The notes under the pieces are model-generated. The model was not told where the DNA came from. It saw nothing but the letters and a program-made list of their open reading frames with translations, and did not search any database. 64,000 nt of DNA, from the NCBI RefSeq assembly GCF_020991375.1, contig NZ_JAJLQZ010000015.1:1-64000 (forward strand), given 5' to 3'. Source of the DNA: Glycomyces amatae. Its GTDB lineage: Bacteria; Actinomycetota; Actinomycetes; Mycobacteriales; Micromonosporaceae. The translations under genes were made by a program, and so were the position numbers. Within the stretch, counting starts at the first letter, position 1, and each line of letters opens with the position of its first letter. This document shows, piece by piece, positions 10,759 to 20,639 of this stretch.

Positions 10759-12003
10759 GTGGAGCTCACCGGGCGCGGCAAGACCCTGCTGGCGGTGAGC
10801 GTCGCGGTCGGGCTCACCGCGCTGGCGGTCGGCGAGGGCGACCTGCTGCGGGCCGCGATGCTGGCGCTGATCGCGCCCCTGGGCGGGCTGGTGCTGCTGC
10901 GGTGGACGCGGCCCTCGCTGGAGTCGAACCGGGTGCTCAACCCCGCGCAGGTCGAGGCGGGCCAGGCCACGCAGGTGCGCCTGGGCATCCAGAACACCGG
11001 GCGGCGGCGCCCGCCGGCGCTGATGCTGGAGGACCGCATCCCCTACCGGCTGGGCAACCGGCCGCGGCTGGTGCTCGAGAAGCTCGCGCCGGGCGCGCGC
11101 AGCGTCGTCAACTACACGATCACGCCGGGCACGCGCGGCGCCTACGAGCTGGGGCCGCTGACGGTGCGCACCGCCGACCCGTTCGGGCTCGCGGTCTCGG
11201 TGCAGGAGTTCCCGGTGACGACCGAGCTGATCGTGACCCCGCGCATCCAGCCGCTGCCGAGCCTGCTGCTGCCGGGCGGGGCCGGGATGTCCTCGGGCGA
11301 GTCGGCCGCGCACACGGTCGCGATCACCGGCAACGACGACATCGCCGTCCGCGAGTACCGGCACGGCGACGACATGCGCCGCGTCCACTGGAAGGCCAGC
11401 GCCCACCGCGGCCAGCTCATGGTCCGCCGCGAGGAGCAGCCGTGGGAGAACAACGCGGCGATCCTGCTGGACGTGCGCCGCGGCGCCCACCGCGGGGAGC
11501 TGTCGAGCTTCGAGTGGATGGTGGACGCGGCCGCCTCGGCGACGGTGCGGCTCGCGCGCGACGGCATCGACCCGTGGCTCATCACCGCCCATCAGGACTT
11601 CGAGTGCCGCCAGGGCGACTACGGCCAGGCCATGCGGTACCTGGCGACCGTGGCCGCGGCCCCGGAGGCGCCGGTCGGGCTCATGGTCGAGAAGGCGCAG
11701 CGGGCCCGGTCGGTCTCGGGGGTCGTGGCGTTCCTGGGGCACCTGACCCCCGAGGAGGCGTCGGTCCTGGGACGGCTCGCCAAGCGCGGCGGGCACTGCA
11801 CCGCCCTGGTCGTCGACCCGGTCCGGTGGATACCCAGGGCCGACACCACCCGGACCGACCCCCGCGAGCAGGCATTCGCGCAGCAGCACGGCGCCGCCGT
11901 GACCGCGCTGGCGAACGCGGGCTGGCAGGTGATCCCGGTCGTGGCCGGGACCGAGCTGCGCCGGGTGTGGAACCGCCTGGGCGCGTGGAGGACGCTGGCA
12001 TGA
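10759..12003 (+). CDS. DUF58 protein, MoxR partner
   Basis: 414 residues. Two membrane helices at the N-terminus (about 9-50) are followed by a cytoplasmic region with the DUF58 core motif EYRHGDDMRRVHWKASA (about 195-212). The domain adjoins a von Willebrand A-like fold. GTG start at 10759 has GGGGAGG 8 bases upstream. The family always travels with MoxR ATPases and transglutaminase-like proteins; role in envelope or stress physiology is inferred and no direct activity is known. Confidence 0.9.
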   Translation: MELTGRGKTLLAVSVAVGLTALAVGEGDLLRAAMLALIAPLGGLVLLRWTRPSLESNRVLNPAQVEAGQATQVRLGIQNTGRRRPPALMLEDRIPYRLGNRPRLVLEKLAPGARSVVNYTITPGTRGAYELGPLTVRTADPFGLAVSVQEFPVTTELIVTPRIQPLPSLLLPGGAGMSSGESAAHTVAITGNDDIAVREYRHGDDMRRVHWKASAHRGQLMVRREEQPWENNAAILLDVRRGAHRGELSSFEWMVDAAASATVRLARDGIDPWLITAHQDFECRQGDYGQAMRYLATVAAAPEAPVGLMVEKAQRARSVSGVVAFLGHLTPEEASVLGRLAKRGGHCTALVVDPVRWIPRADTTRTDPREQAFAQQHGAAVTALANAGWQVIPVVAGTELRRVWNRLGAWRTLA

Positions 12004-14360
12004 ACGGACAGCGGCACGCCACCCTGGTCGCCGCCGCGACCCTGGCGCTGACCCTGACGCCGCTCATCGGCGTCTTCGAGGGCCTGGGCTGGACGGTCCC
12101 GGTACTCCTGACGATCACCGCGGTGGCCGTGGCGGGGTCGCTCATGCGCGCCGCCGGGCGCGGGCAGGGCCTCCAGACCCTCGCCATGGCCGGGGCGCTC
12201 GTCGTGGTCCTGACGGCCGGGTTCAACGGCGGCACCGCGATCGCGCTCATCGTCCCGACCCCGGCCACGTTCTCCCACTGGGGCGAGCTGGCGGGCGAGG
12301 GCGTCCAGGCGATCATCGTGAACGCCCCGCCGGTCCCGGCCGAGGGCGGCATCCTGTTCCTGACGCTGCTGGGCGTGGGCGTCGTCGCGGTCCTCCACGA
12401 CATGTTCGTCGTCGGCCTGCGCACCCCGGCCCTCGCCGGGCTCACGCTCCTGACGATGTACCTCGTGCCGGTCTCGGTCGCGCCCGACGCGACCGCCTGG
12501 TTCTGGTTCATCCTCCCCGCGGTCGCCTACCTGTGGATCCTCGCCGACGACAACCTGCGGCGGGTCTCGGCGTTCGGGCACCGCTTCACCGGCGCCGGGC
12601 ACCTGGTCGGCCAGGGCTTCCCGTCGCCGCTGGCGCGCACCGCGCGCTGGTCGGCGGCCGGGTTCATCGCCGTGACCCTCGCGGTGCTGGCGGTGGTGCC
12701 CACCAACACCTCCGGGCTCATCGACAACGTCGCCGAGGGCTTCTCCAGCGGCGAGAACTACTCCCTCGGCGACGTCAACCCGTGGGCGCAGCTGTCCGGT
12801 TCGCTGAACCGGCCCCAGGAGGTGGACGTCCTGCGGGTCACCACCACCGACGAGAGCCCGCGCTACCTGCGCATGCACGTCCTCGACGAGCTCACCAACG
12901 ACGGCTTCGGACCCAACGAGTACGAGGGCGGCGCGGACGTCGCGGACCTCGACGGGCCCGGCTCCGACGCCCAGGTGTACGAGGCCGAGATCGAGAACCT
13001 GGTCATGGAGGCGCCGGTCCTGCCCGTCTACGGGGACCCGGTCGCGATCGAGGCCGACGGCGACTGGCGCGTCGACGGCGACACCGGCGTCATCGTCGGC
13101 GACGGCACCGACATGGGCGACGTCGGCACCTACCGCGTGGACTACACCGAGTCCGTGCCCGAACCCGAGGCGCTCGCGGACGCGCTCGGCATGGACCCCG
13201 GCGACGAGCGCTGGGCGACCAACACCGCCCACCCCGACGTGCCCGAGATGGCCGACTACGTCGCCGCGGCCACCGAGGGCGCCGACACGACGCACGAGAA
13301 GGCCCTGGCCGTCCTGGACTACCTGTCGGCCGCCAACGGCTTCCGGTACTCCCTGGAGACCACCGACGCGGGCAACGACGAGGCGGTCCTCGACTTCCTG
13401 GAGACCCGGGAGGGCTACTGCCAGCAGTACGCCGCCGCGATGGCGTGGATCCTGCGGGAGGCGGACGTCGCCGCCCGCGTCGTCATCGGCATGTCCCAGG
13501 GCACCCGCGACGGCGACCAGTGGATCCTCACCAGCCACGACTACCACGCGTGGGTCGAGGTGTACTTCCAGGGCCCCGGCTGGGTCCCGTTCGACCCGAC
13601 CCCGGCCTCGGGCGTGCCCGGCTCGGTCGGGTTCCCGTGGGCGACCGAGCCCGACGTGGACGAGGCCGAGGAGACCACCGCCCCCGCGGGCGCCGACGAC
13701 CCCGCCGAGGACCCGTCCGCGGGCCCGACCGCCCCCTCCGACGCCTCCGCCGAGGCCGAGGCCGACCCGACCGCGGACCCGACGGCGCAGGCGGACGGCG
13801 GCGACGCCGGGACCGCGACCCGCTTCGAACCGGCCTGGCTCGCGCTGCTGCTCCTGCTGGGGCTCCCGTTCGTCCCGGCCCTGTGGCGGGCGGGCGTCCG
13901 CCGCTCCCGGCTCGGCCCCAAGCGCCTGAGCGCCCTGACCGCGTGGGAGGAGGCCGCGGACCTCGCCCTCGACTACCGGATCGCGCTGTCGCCCTCGCTC
14001 ACGCCGCGACAGGCCGCCGGGGTCCTGGCGCAGGCCGCGCCCGCGGCCCGGGAGGCGGCCGCCGCGCTCGGCTCGGCGATGGCCCACCACCGCTACTCCC
14101 CCAGGGGCGCCGCGGTCGAGGGCCTGGCCGACGCCGTGCGCGACCTCCACACCGAGCTCGACAAGGCCGCCGAGCCGCGCGTGCGCTACCGGGCCGTGCT
14201 CTGGCCCGCCTCGCTGGCCGCGAGGCTCACCGCGGGCCGGAGCGGCGCGGAGGCGGACGCGGGGCCGGCGCGGAGCCTCCCGCAGCGGGTGCGGTCGGCG
14301 CTGCGGCGTCCGCGACGTTCGAACAGCCGCAGGGAACGGTCTGTCACAGGCCGCCCTTAA
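12000..14360 (+). CDS. Membrane-anchored transglutaminase-like protein (DUF3488/DUF4129 type)
   Basis: 786 residues, ATG overlapping the DUF58 stop (ATGA). About six membrane helices occupy the first 240 residues, then an extracytoplasmic region with the transglutaminase core: Cys474 in EGYCQQYAA, His516 in DYHAWVEVY and Asp532 in FDPTP form an intact papain-like triad. A Glu/Ala/Pro/Thr-rich linker (about 550-600) precedes one more helix (AWLALLLLLGLPFVPALW) and a cytoplasmic DUF4129-like tail. It could act as a cysteine protease or cross-linking enzyme on cell-wall or surface proteins. Operon partner of the MoxR and DUF58 genes. Confidence 0.9.
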   Translation: MNGQRHATLVAAATLALTLTPLIGVFEGLGWTVPVLLTITAVAVAGSLMRAAGRGQGLQTLAMAGALVVVLTAGFNGGTAIALIVPTPATFSHWGELAGEGVQAIIVNAPPVPAEGGILFLTLLGVGVVAVLHDMFVVGLRTPALAGLTLLTMYLVPVSVAPDATAWFWFILPAVAYLWILADDNLRRVSAFGHRFTGAGHLVGQGFPSPLARTARWSAAGFIAVTLAVLAVVPTNTSGLIDNVAEGFSSGENYSLGDVNPWAQLSGSLNRPQEVDVLRVTTTDESPRYLRMHVLDELTNDGFGPNEYEGGADVADLDGPGSDAQVYEAEIENLVMEAPVLPVYGDPVAIEADGDWRVDGDTGVIVGDGTDMGDVGTYRVDYTESVPEPEALADALGMDPGDERWATNTAHPDVPEMADYVAAATEGADTTHEKALAVLDYLSAANGFRYSLETTDAGNDEAVLDFLETREGYCQQYAAAMAWILREADVAARVVIGMSQGTRDGDQWILTSHDYHAWVEVYFQGPGWVPFDPTPASGVPGSVGFPWATEPDVDEAEETTAPAGADDPAEDPSAGPTAPSDASAEAEADPTADPTAQADGGDAGTATRFEPAWLALLLLLGLPFVPALWRAGVRRSRLGPKRLSALTAWEEAADLALDYRIALSPSLTPRQAAGVLAQAAPAAREAAAALGSAMAHHRYSPRGAAVEGLADAVRDLHTELDKAAEPRVRYRAVLWPASLAARLTAGRSGAEADAGPARSLPQRVRSALRRPRRSNSRRERSVTGRP

Positions 14361-14370
14361 GGTTGCGGTC

Positions 14371-16128
14371 ATGCACGGAAGCGGCACGGCCGGCGGCGGG
14401 CCCGGCGAGAGCGGACCCGGATCCGGTTTCACCCAGCCGACGCTCGACAGCTTCGGCACCCCGCTGTCCGAGGTGACGTTCTGCGTCGTCGACCTGGAGA
14501 CCACCGGACTGGCCGCCGACGCCTGCGGCATCACCGAGATCGGCGCCGTCAAGGTCAAGGGCGGGGAGATCATCGGCGAGTTCGGGACCCTGGTCAACCC
14601 CGGCGAGCCCATCGACCCGCGCGTCACCCGCCTGACGGGGATCACCGACGAGATGGTCGCCGACGCCCCCGGGATCGAGTCGGTCCTGCCCGCGTTCCTG
14701 GAGTTCGCGCACGGCGCCACCATGGTCGCCCACAACGCCGGGTTCGACATCGGGTTCCTGCGCCACGCCTGCGAGCTCACCGACACCCGCTGGCCGCGCC
14801 CGCCCGTGGTCGACACCGTGGTCCTCGCCAGGCGCCTCACCGAGAAGAGCGAGGTCCCCAACCGGCGCCTCGGCACCCTCGCGCGGCTCTTCGGCTCCGA
14901 GGTGGCCCCGAACCACCGGGCGCTGGACGACGCCCGCGCCACCGTCGCGGTCCTGCACGGCCTCATCGAGCGCGCCACCGGGCACGGCGTCGGCACCGAC
15001 GCCGAGCTCGCCGAGTTCTGCCGCGCCATCCCCTCCGAGCTCCAGCGGCGCAAGCGCCACCTGGCGGACGGGCTGCCGCACACCCCGGGCGTGTACATCT
15101 TCCGCGACGCCGACGACCGGGCGCTCTACATCGGCGTGTCCGTCAACGTGGCCACGCGGGTCCGCAGCTACTTCTCGGCGGCCGAGCAGCGCCGCCGGCT
15201 GCGGGACATGCTCGCCGCGGCCGAACGGGTCGAGGTGGTCGAGTGCGCGCACCGGCTCGAGGCGGGCGTGGCCGAGCTGCGGCTCATCTCCGGCGGCAAG
15301 CCGCCGTACAACCGGGCCGCGAAGTTCCCCGAGCACCGCAGCTGGGTGCGGCTGACCGACGAGCCGTACCCGCGGCTCCAGGTGTCGCGCAAGCCCCCGG
15401 CGCCGGGGACGCCGCGCCTGGGGCCCGCCTCGGGCACGCAGGCGCAGGCCGCGATCAGCGCGATCGAGGCGGCCCTGCCGATCCGGTCGTGCCGGACCCG
15501 CCTGTCCCCCAAGCGGCTGTCGCCCTCGTGCGTGCTCGGGGAGATCGGGAAGTGCGCCGAACCGTGCCGCCACACCGTCTCGGTCGAGGAGTACGGGGCG
15601 GTCGCCGAGCGGGCGGCCAGGGCGATGGACGGGGACCCGGCGCCGGTCGCGGAGGCGGTCGGCGAGCGGCTCGCGGAGCTGTCGGCGTCCGAGCGGTTCG
15701 AGGCCGCCGCCGAGCGGCGGGACGAGCTGGGGGCGTACCTGGCGCTGGCCGTGCACTCGCACCGGATCAGGGGCCTCGTGGCGGCCGGGGAGATCGTGGC
15801 CGCGGGCAGGGCCAAGGGCGGCGGCTGGGAGGTGGCGGTGATCCGCCACGGGCTCCTGGCCGGCGCGGTCAGGACGCCGCCGAGGGCGGACCCGATGCCG
15901 TACATCGCGAGGCTGCGCGAGACCGCGAGGGCGGTCGAGCCGGTGCCCGACGCCGTGGACGCGGCGCACGCGGCCGAGGCGCGGCTGCTCCTGGAGTGGC
16001 TGGGGCGCCCGGAGGTGCGGCTGGTGGCCGTGGAGGGGGCGTGGGCGAGCCGCCTGGACGGCCCCGGGCGGTGGGAGGGGAGGGTCCCCCACGACCCGTC
16101 CCCGTGGCGCCGCGAGAGCGGCTACTGA
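14371..16128 (+). CDS. DEDDh 3'-5' exonuclease fused to a UvrC-like GIY-YIG domain
   Basis: 585 residues. The N-terminal half is a DnaQ-type exonuclease with Asp41/Glu43 (VVDLETTG), Asp126 (HNAGFDIGFL), His182 and Asp187 (NHRALDDA), all catalytic residues present. A GIY-YIG nuclease domain like the UvrC N-terminus follows (GVYIF...ALYIG, 240-255), then a UvrB/C-interaction-like helix pair (about 430-455). The UvrC endonuclease V and HhH parts are absent. This fusion is found across actinobacteria and is probably a repair nuclease; its substrate is not established. It starts 10 bases after the transglutaminase gene. Confidence 0.88.
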   Translation: MHGSGTAGGGPGESGPGSGFTQPTLDSFGTPLSEVTFCVVDLETTGLAADACGITEIGAVKVKGGEIIGEFGTLVNPGEPIDPRVTRLTGITDEMVADAPGIESVLPAFLEFAHGATMVAHNAGFDIGFLRHACELTDTRWPRPPVVDTVVLARRLTEKSEVPNRRLGTLARLFGSEVAPNHRALDDARATVAVLHGLIERATGHGVGTDAELAEFCRAIPSELQRRKRHLADGLPHTPGVYIFRDADDRALYIGVSVNVATRVRSYFSAAEQRRRLRDMLAAAERVEVVECAHRLEAGVAELRLISGGKPPYNRAAKFPEHRSWVRLTDEPYPRLQVSRKPPAPGTPRLGPASGTQAQAAISAIEAALPIRSCRTRLSPKRLSPSCVLGEIGKCAEPCRHTVSVEEYGAVAERAARAMDGDPAPVAEAVGERLAELSASERFEAAAERRDELGAYLALAVHSHRIRGLVAAGEIVAAGRAKGGGWEVAVIRHGLLAGAVRTPPRADPMPYIARLRETARAVEPVPDAVDAAHAAEARLLLEWLGRPEVRLVAVEGAWASRLDGPGRWEGRVPHDPSPWRRESGY

Positions 16129-16453
16129 CGTCGGGCCCCTCGATGCCGGGGCCTCCGCGCCCCCCGGACACGGCCCGGCTTACCACATGGTGAGACCACT
16201 TCCCGGACCCTCCGCTGTCCCATGGGAACCCACCGTTTCAACCTGCGGGAAGCGCGTTCCGGGTGAACCGGACGTGAGTCGTCTCGCATGCATCTGCGGC
16301 GCTTGCGGTTTTCGGCGCGCCCTCCGTTCCGGTACGCTCTGTTATCCGCCTGTGGCGGTGGCTCTGCCGAAATCCGACAGTGTCTAGTGTCGATTCCTCC
16401 GGGGAATCGTTGTACATCTAGAATGCGGTCAACCTTGGGCATCGGAGGCTTTC
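16129..16453. other. 325-base intergenic region with inverted repeat
   Basis: No plausible gene. It holds CGATTCC-TCCGG-GGAATCG (16391-16409), a perfect 7-bp inverted repeat, ten bases before TAGAAT (16419-16424), the likely -10 of the RSH-like gene whose ATG follows at 16454. The repeat would overlap the -35, so it looks like an operator. Confidence 0.45.
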
Positions 16454-18181
16454 ATGTTGCGCGCATTGCTTTCGGCTACTCGGTCTGCCAAACCTGACGA
16501 CCCGTGGAACCTCGCGGGGAAGGTGGCGCAGCTCGAAGCGGCGCACCGCGCCCACTGCGAGCAGCCCGACATGCTCCTGGTCCGCCGCGCCTACCGGATC
16601 GCCGAGCAGATGCACCGCGGCCAGGCCCGGCGCTCCGGCGAGCCCTACATCACCCACCCCATCGCCGTCGCCACCATCCTCGCGGACCTCGGCGTCGACA
16701 CCCCCACCATCGCGGCCGGGCTCCTCCACGACACCGTCGAGGACACCAGCTACTCCCTCGAGGCCCTCCGCGGCGACTTCGGCGACGAGATCGCCGTCAT
16801 GGTCGACGGCGTCACCAAGCTCGACAAGATCCACCTCGGCTCGGCCGCCGAGGCCGAGACCTTCCGCAAGCTCGTCCTCACCGCCGGCCGCGACATCCGC
16901 GTCATGGTCATCAAGCTGGCCGACCGCCTGCACAACATGCGGACCATCAAGTTCAAGAAGCGCCCCAGCCAGATCCGCATCGCCGAGGCCACCAAGGACG
17001 TCCTCATCCCCCTCGCCGACCGGCTGGGCCTGTACGTCATCAAGCGCGAGCTCGAGGACATCGTCCTGGAGACGCTCGAGCCCGAGATCTTCCAGCGCAT
17101 CAAGGAGCACCTCGGCTCCGAGTCCGACCGGGGGCGCCAGGTCGCGGTCATCGCCCCGCAGGTGCGCCGGGCGCTGCGCGAGTTCAAGGTCACCGCGCGC
17201 CTGCTCGACCGGCCCCGGCACCCGTACTCGATCTTCCGCGAGATGGAGAAGCACCCCGGCACCGGCCCGGCCGACCCGCCGCGCCTGGTCGTCGTCGTCG
17301 ACGGCCCGCCCACCGACTGCTACGCGGCGCTGGGGGCGATCCACAAGCTCTGGAAGCCCGTGGGCGGCAAGTTCCGCGACCTCATCGCCGCCAAGAAGTT
17401 CAACCTGTACCAGTCGATCCACACCGCGGTGGCGGGCCCCGGCGGCCTCCAGATCGAGTTCCTCATCCGCACCAAGGAGATGCACGAGACCGCCGAGATC
17501 GGCATCGTCGCCGGGCTGCGCCAGTCCGGGTCGAACCCGGTCGAGGTGCAGCTGCCGTGGCTCCAGCGCCTGCTGGACTGGCAGCACGAGGTGGCCGACT
17601 CGGGCCAGTTCCTCGACTCGCTCCGCTGCGACCTGGCCGACCAGGACATCCTGGTGTTCACCGGCGACGGGGAGCAGGTCCTGGTGCCGAAGGCGTCCAC
17701 GCCGGTCGACGTGGCCTACTGCTCGGGGCCCGCGAAGGGCCACCGGCTCATCGCCGCGTACGTCAACGGCGAGATCGCGCCGCTGGCGCAGCCGCTGCGC
17801 GACGGGGACAGCATCGAGCTGGTGCTCACCACCGAGCAGCCGTACGGTCCCTCGAAGCAGTGGCTCGACCACGCCAAGACCCCTGAGGCGCAGCTGCACA
17901 TCAACGACTGGTTCGGCGCGATCGACGACGTGGACTCGACCGGCGAGCTGCCGGTGATCCCCATGCAGCGGTTCGAGGACGAGCTCAAGGCCGGCAAGAA
18001 CCGCCTGTGGCGCTCGCTCATCGCCCGCGGGCGGGGCCTGGCGGGCGAGCAGCCCCTGCACGGCGTGGCGTCGTCCCTGGGCTTCCCGGACCTGGACTCG
18101 CTGTACCTGGCGCTCGCCCGCGAGAAGCTCGACCCGGACGAGCTGGCCGACAAGCTCATCACCACCGTCGACCGCTACTGA
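16454..18181 (+). CDS. RelA/SpoT-like HD protein, truncated and diverged (HD-synthetase-TGS)
   Basis: 575 residues. The ppGpp hydrolase HD domain is well kept (GEPYITHP at 62-69, LHDTVEDT at 91-98, KLADRLHNMRT). The synthetase region follows but has drifted: the family's D-x-x-G-x-R block reads DPPRLVVVVD, so the Asp remains while the Gly and Arg are lost, and the YQSLHT motif is YQSIHT. A TGS domain (about 395-470) is present. The C-terminal zinc-finger and ACT domains of full RSH proteins are missing. It is best read as a second, possibly hydrolase-only RSH beside a genomic rel outside this window. ATG with GGAGG close upstream. Confidence 0.85.
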   Translation: MLRALLSATRSAKPDDPWNLAGKVAQLEAAHRAHCEQPDMLLVRRAYRIAEQMHRGQARRSGEPYITHPIAVATILADLGVDTPTIAAGLLHDTVEDTSYSLEALRGDFGDEIAVMVDGVTKLDKIHLGSAAEAETFRKLVLTAGRDIRVMVIKLADRLHNMRTIKFKKRPSQIRIAEATKDVLIPLADRLGLYVIKRELEDIVLETLEPEIFQRIKEHLGSESDRGRQVAVIAPQVRRALREFKVTARLLDRPRHPYSIFREMEKHPGTGPADPPRLVVVVDGPPTDCYAALGAIHKLWKPVGGKFRDLIAAKKFNLYQSIHTAVAGPGGLQIEFLIRTKEMHETAEIGIVAGLRQSGSNPVEVQLPWLQRLLDWQHEVADSGQFLDSLRCDLADQDILVFTGDGEQVLVPKASTPVDVAYCSGPAKGHRLIAAYVNGEIAPLAQPLRDGDSIELVLTTEQPYGPSKQWLDHAKTPEAQLHINDWFGAIDDVDSTGELPVIPMQRFEDELKAGKNRLWRSLIARGRGLAGEQPLHGVASSLGFPDLDSLYLALAREKLDPDELADKLITTVDRY

Positions 18182-18224
18182 CTCGCCGGGCCCCTTGCCG
18201 CGGCGCGGCCTTCAGACATCCGGG

Positions 18225-18600
18225 AGCGAACGGGCGGCGACGAAGAAGCGGTGCCGCTCAAGCCGGCGCATCGGGCTCGGGGTGGCGGGTGCATGCGGTC
18301 AAAGCGGCAGCGACGACAGAGTGGGCGCCCCTTGAGGTGGCGCGTCGGGCTCAAGGTCGGCGAGTGTCCACGGTTAGAGAGGGCGGCGACGAAGGGGTGG
18401 TCGCTTACCGGGATGGGTGCTGCGGCCTCGGAGTGGCGGCGACTCGCAGTGAGAGCGGGCAGCGACGAAAGGGCGATCGTCGGCTGGGCGGGGACTTCGG
18501 CCTCGGAGTGGCGGCGACTCGCGGTCAGGGCGGGCAGCGATGACGGGGCGATCGTCGGCTGGGGCGGGGTTTCGGCTTTGGAGTGTGGGCATGCTGGAGG
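18225..18600. repeat. Left array of ~75-bp tandem repeats
   Basis: Five imperfect copies sharing the core GGGCGGCGACGAA (variants GGGCAGCGACGAA) at 18232, 18305, 18381, 18457 and 18532: periods 73, 76, 76 and 75. The two best copies (18424-18575) share blocks such as CCTCGGAGTGGCGGCGACTC and GGGCGATCGTCGGCTGG. The array begins in the spacer and continues into the 3' end of the DUF222-HNH gene, where it encodes a repeated ESPPLRGRS peptide. Confidence 0.8.
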
Positions 18601-20398
18601 GCCCGGCCCCCGTGGGGGTTCGGGCTGCGGGCCTGGTGGTGTGGTGTGGCCTCGCTTCCCCCAGCAGTCGCCTGCTGGGGCGGGGTAAGAACGGCGGTTC
18701 GCCGTAGTCGATGAGCCCGACCGGCCCGAGTGAAGCAGCTGGCCTCGCCGTTGTGGCCGTTTCCGCGAGGGCGGGCTCCCTTGGTGACGATGCTTCGGCT
18801 TCGGCTGTCGGTGCGGCCGGTGGCGTCGGCCTGGTGGCCGGGGCCTGCTCACTGTGATCGCTGCGGTCGGCACTGCTGCCGGTGGTGAAGCGTGCTCGTG
18901 CTTTGGCGCGGGCTTCGCGTATGGCGGCTCGGGCGTGTTGGTGTTCGATGATGGCGGCGTGGCCGTCGAGGTCCGGTGTGAGGGTCTCGGACCATTCCGA
19001 GCGGTAGAGGCCGGTGGGGAACAGGTCCCAGCCGGAGTCGGCGTGTGCGGTGTCCATGTCGGCATCGGTGCGCCAATCGGCGCACCCACACCCGGCGGCC
19101 TCGTGCTCGTTGCCGTTGCGGCCGTATGCCTCCGCGCCAGCACCGGTGCCGGAACCCTGGTGGTCGTGGTGGGTGATGACCGCCTGGCCGGGGCCGGTCT
19201 TGGTGACGGTCCAGCCTTCGGTGTGGAGGCGGCCGTGGTGGAACCGGCACACCAGGATCAGATTCGCGGCGTTGGTGGGGCCGCCGTCGGCCCAATGCTG
19301 GATGTGGTGGGCTTCGGTCCAGGCGACCGGCCGGGAGCAGCCGTGCCAAACACACCCTCCGGGCTGTTCAAGCTCGAGCTTGCGCCGCAGAGCGGCATTC
19401 GGGAGGCGCAGGGCGCGGCCGAGTTCGACCGCTTCGCCGGACTCGTAGTCGAACACGCTCGGGATGGCCAGGGCTTCGCAGGCCAGGAGCCGGGCCTGGG
19501 CCAGCGAGATCGGGTCGCCGTCCAGCAGGGGCACCCGCCCGGTGTCCTCCCCGCGCAAGGTCGCGATGTCCACGGTCAGGTTCAATGTCGCGGTGTGCCC
19601 GTGCCGGGTCGCGGCCTCCGGTGAGGACCCATAGCCCGCGAGGAGCTGATGCAATGCTTCGGCGTGCCGGTTCGCCTGCGGGGGCAGGACCCCGTCGGCG
19701 TCCTGTTCGTCTTGGCGGGGTGGTGGGCAGGCGGTCTTGAGGTATTTGTCGAGGAGCCTGCCGGTGGTGGCGGTGAGTTCGGCTTCGAGGTGCCACATGC
19801 CGTTGCCGGTCTCGACCAGGTCGAGGCGCTGCAGGGACTGCTCGCCGAGCGCATCCAAGAGTTCCGATTCCTCGGCGATGGTCGCCCACAGTCCCTCGAG
19901 GTGCCGCTGGAGGTCGGTGAAGGAGGCGTGCTGGCAGTACTCGCTGACCATGGCCTCGGGCGTGGCGCAGAGGACCGCGGGGTCGAAGGGGGAGGTCACG
20001 GGTGCCCGGAAGGGGGTGCGGGCGAACAGGCGCATCGCGGGGGTCTGGTCGAGTTGGCGGACGGCGTAGGCGACCTGATCGATCCGGGCTTCCCCCGAGA
20101 CTGCTGCTTTGGTGAGGAGGCGGAACTTGCCTGAGAGGCGGGCGATCGCGGCGATCGCTCCGGCGGTGTTGAACGTGAAGTCGAACTGCGACAGCAACAA
20201 GTCCCGCAGCGCCGAGAACCCGAAAGCGGAGCGGTGAAGGTTCCGCTGCTTCATGTCGATCACGGCGGCGAGCACTTGGGTGTGGAAGGCATTGATACCG
20301 GCGGCCGCTGTATCGAGGGTGGCGCGCAGTTCCCTAGCTTGGGCGGCGCGGTCGGTGCCGATGAGAGAGGGAGCATCCGCGGTGGTGGTGGTGTTCAT
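18374..20398 (-). CDS. DUF222 / HNH endonuclease-like protein (13E12 repeat family type)
   Basis: 674 residues from ATG 20398 (GGGAGG upstream). The N-terminal two thirds are a DUF222 helical region, and an HNH nuclease motif sits near residue 380-420 (CVWHGCSRP, EAHHIQHWADGG, NLILVCRFHH). The family is multi-copy in actinobacteria, often associated with repeats, and regarded as mobile or selfish; its activity is not established. The last ~180 residues are low-complexity, and the final ~60 are made of two copies of a ~25-residue unit encoded by the flanking tandem repeats, so the reading frame has run into the repeat array. Flanked on both sides by the same repeats in opposite orientation. 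Confidence 0.85.
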   Translation of the reverse strand: MNTTTTADAPSLIGTDRAAQARELRATLDTAAAGINAFHTQVLAAVIDMKQRNLHRSAFGFSALRDLLLSQFDFTFNTAGAIAAIARLSGKFRLLTKAAVSGEARIDQVAYAVRQLDQTPAMRLFARTPFRAPVTSPFDPAVLCATPEAMVSEYCQHASFTDLQRHLEGLWATIAEESELLDALGEQSLQRLDLVETGNGMWHLEAELTATTGRLLDKYLKTACPPPRQDEQDADGVLPPQANRHAEALHQLLAGYGSSPEAATRHGHTATLNLTVDIATLRGEDTGRVPLLDGDPISLAQARLLACEALAIPSVFDYESGEAVELGRALRLPNAALRRKLELEQPGGCVWHGCSRPVAWTEAHHIQHWADGGPTNAANLILVCRFHHGRLHTEGWTVTKTGPGQAVITHHDHQGSGTGAGAEAYGRNGNEHEAAGCGCADWRTDADMDTAHADSGWDLFPTGLYRSEWSETLTPDLDGHAAIIEHQHARAAIREARAKARARFTTGSSADRSDHSEQAPATRPTPPAAPTAEAEASSPREPALAETATTARPAASLGPVGLIDYGEPPFLPRPSRRLLGEARPHHTTRPAARTPTGAGPSSMPTLQSRNPAPADDRPVIAARPDRESPPLRGRSPRPADDRPFVAARSHCESPPLRGRSTHPGKRPPLRRRPL

Positions 20399-20639
20399 CG
20401 GGGACTCGCCTCCCTTGCCGTGTCGCTGTGCTCGAATACTTGCCTGGTTGTCGGTGATGCCGTACTCCATCAAGTGTGACAGGACGACTGCGGACTGTCA
20501 TCGGTCGAAGGTATGAAAAACCGCCCGATCACCCCTAACTTTCGTCAGGGCCCCCTGCGGCCCAACACGAACCAACACCCCCACCACACCCCCGCACCCC
20601 GACCACCGCGGCCAGACGCCCGCCACCCCACCCCGGGCA

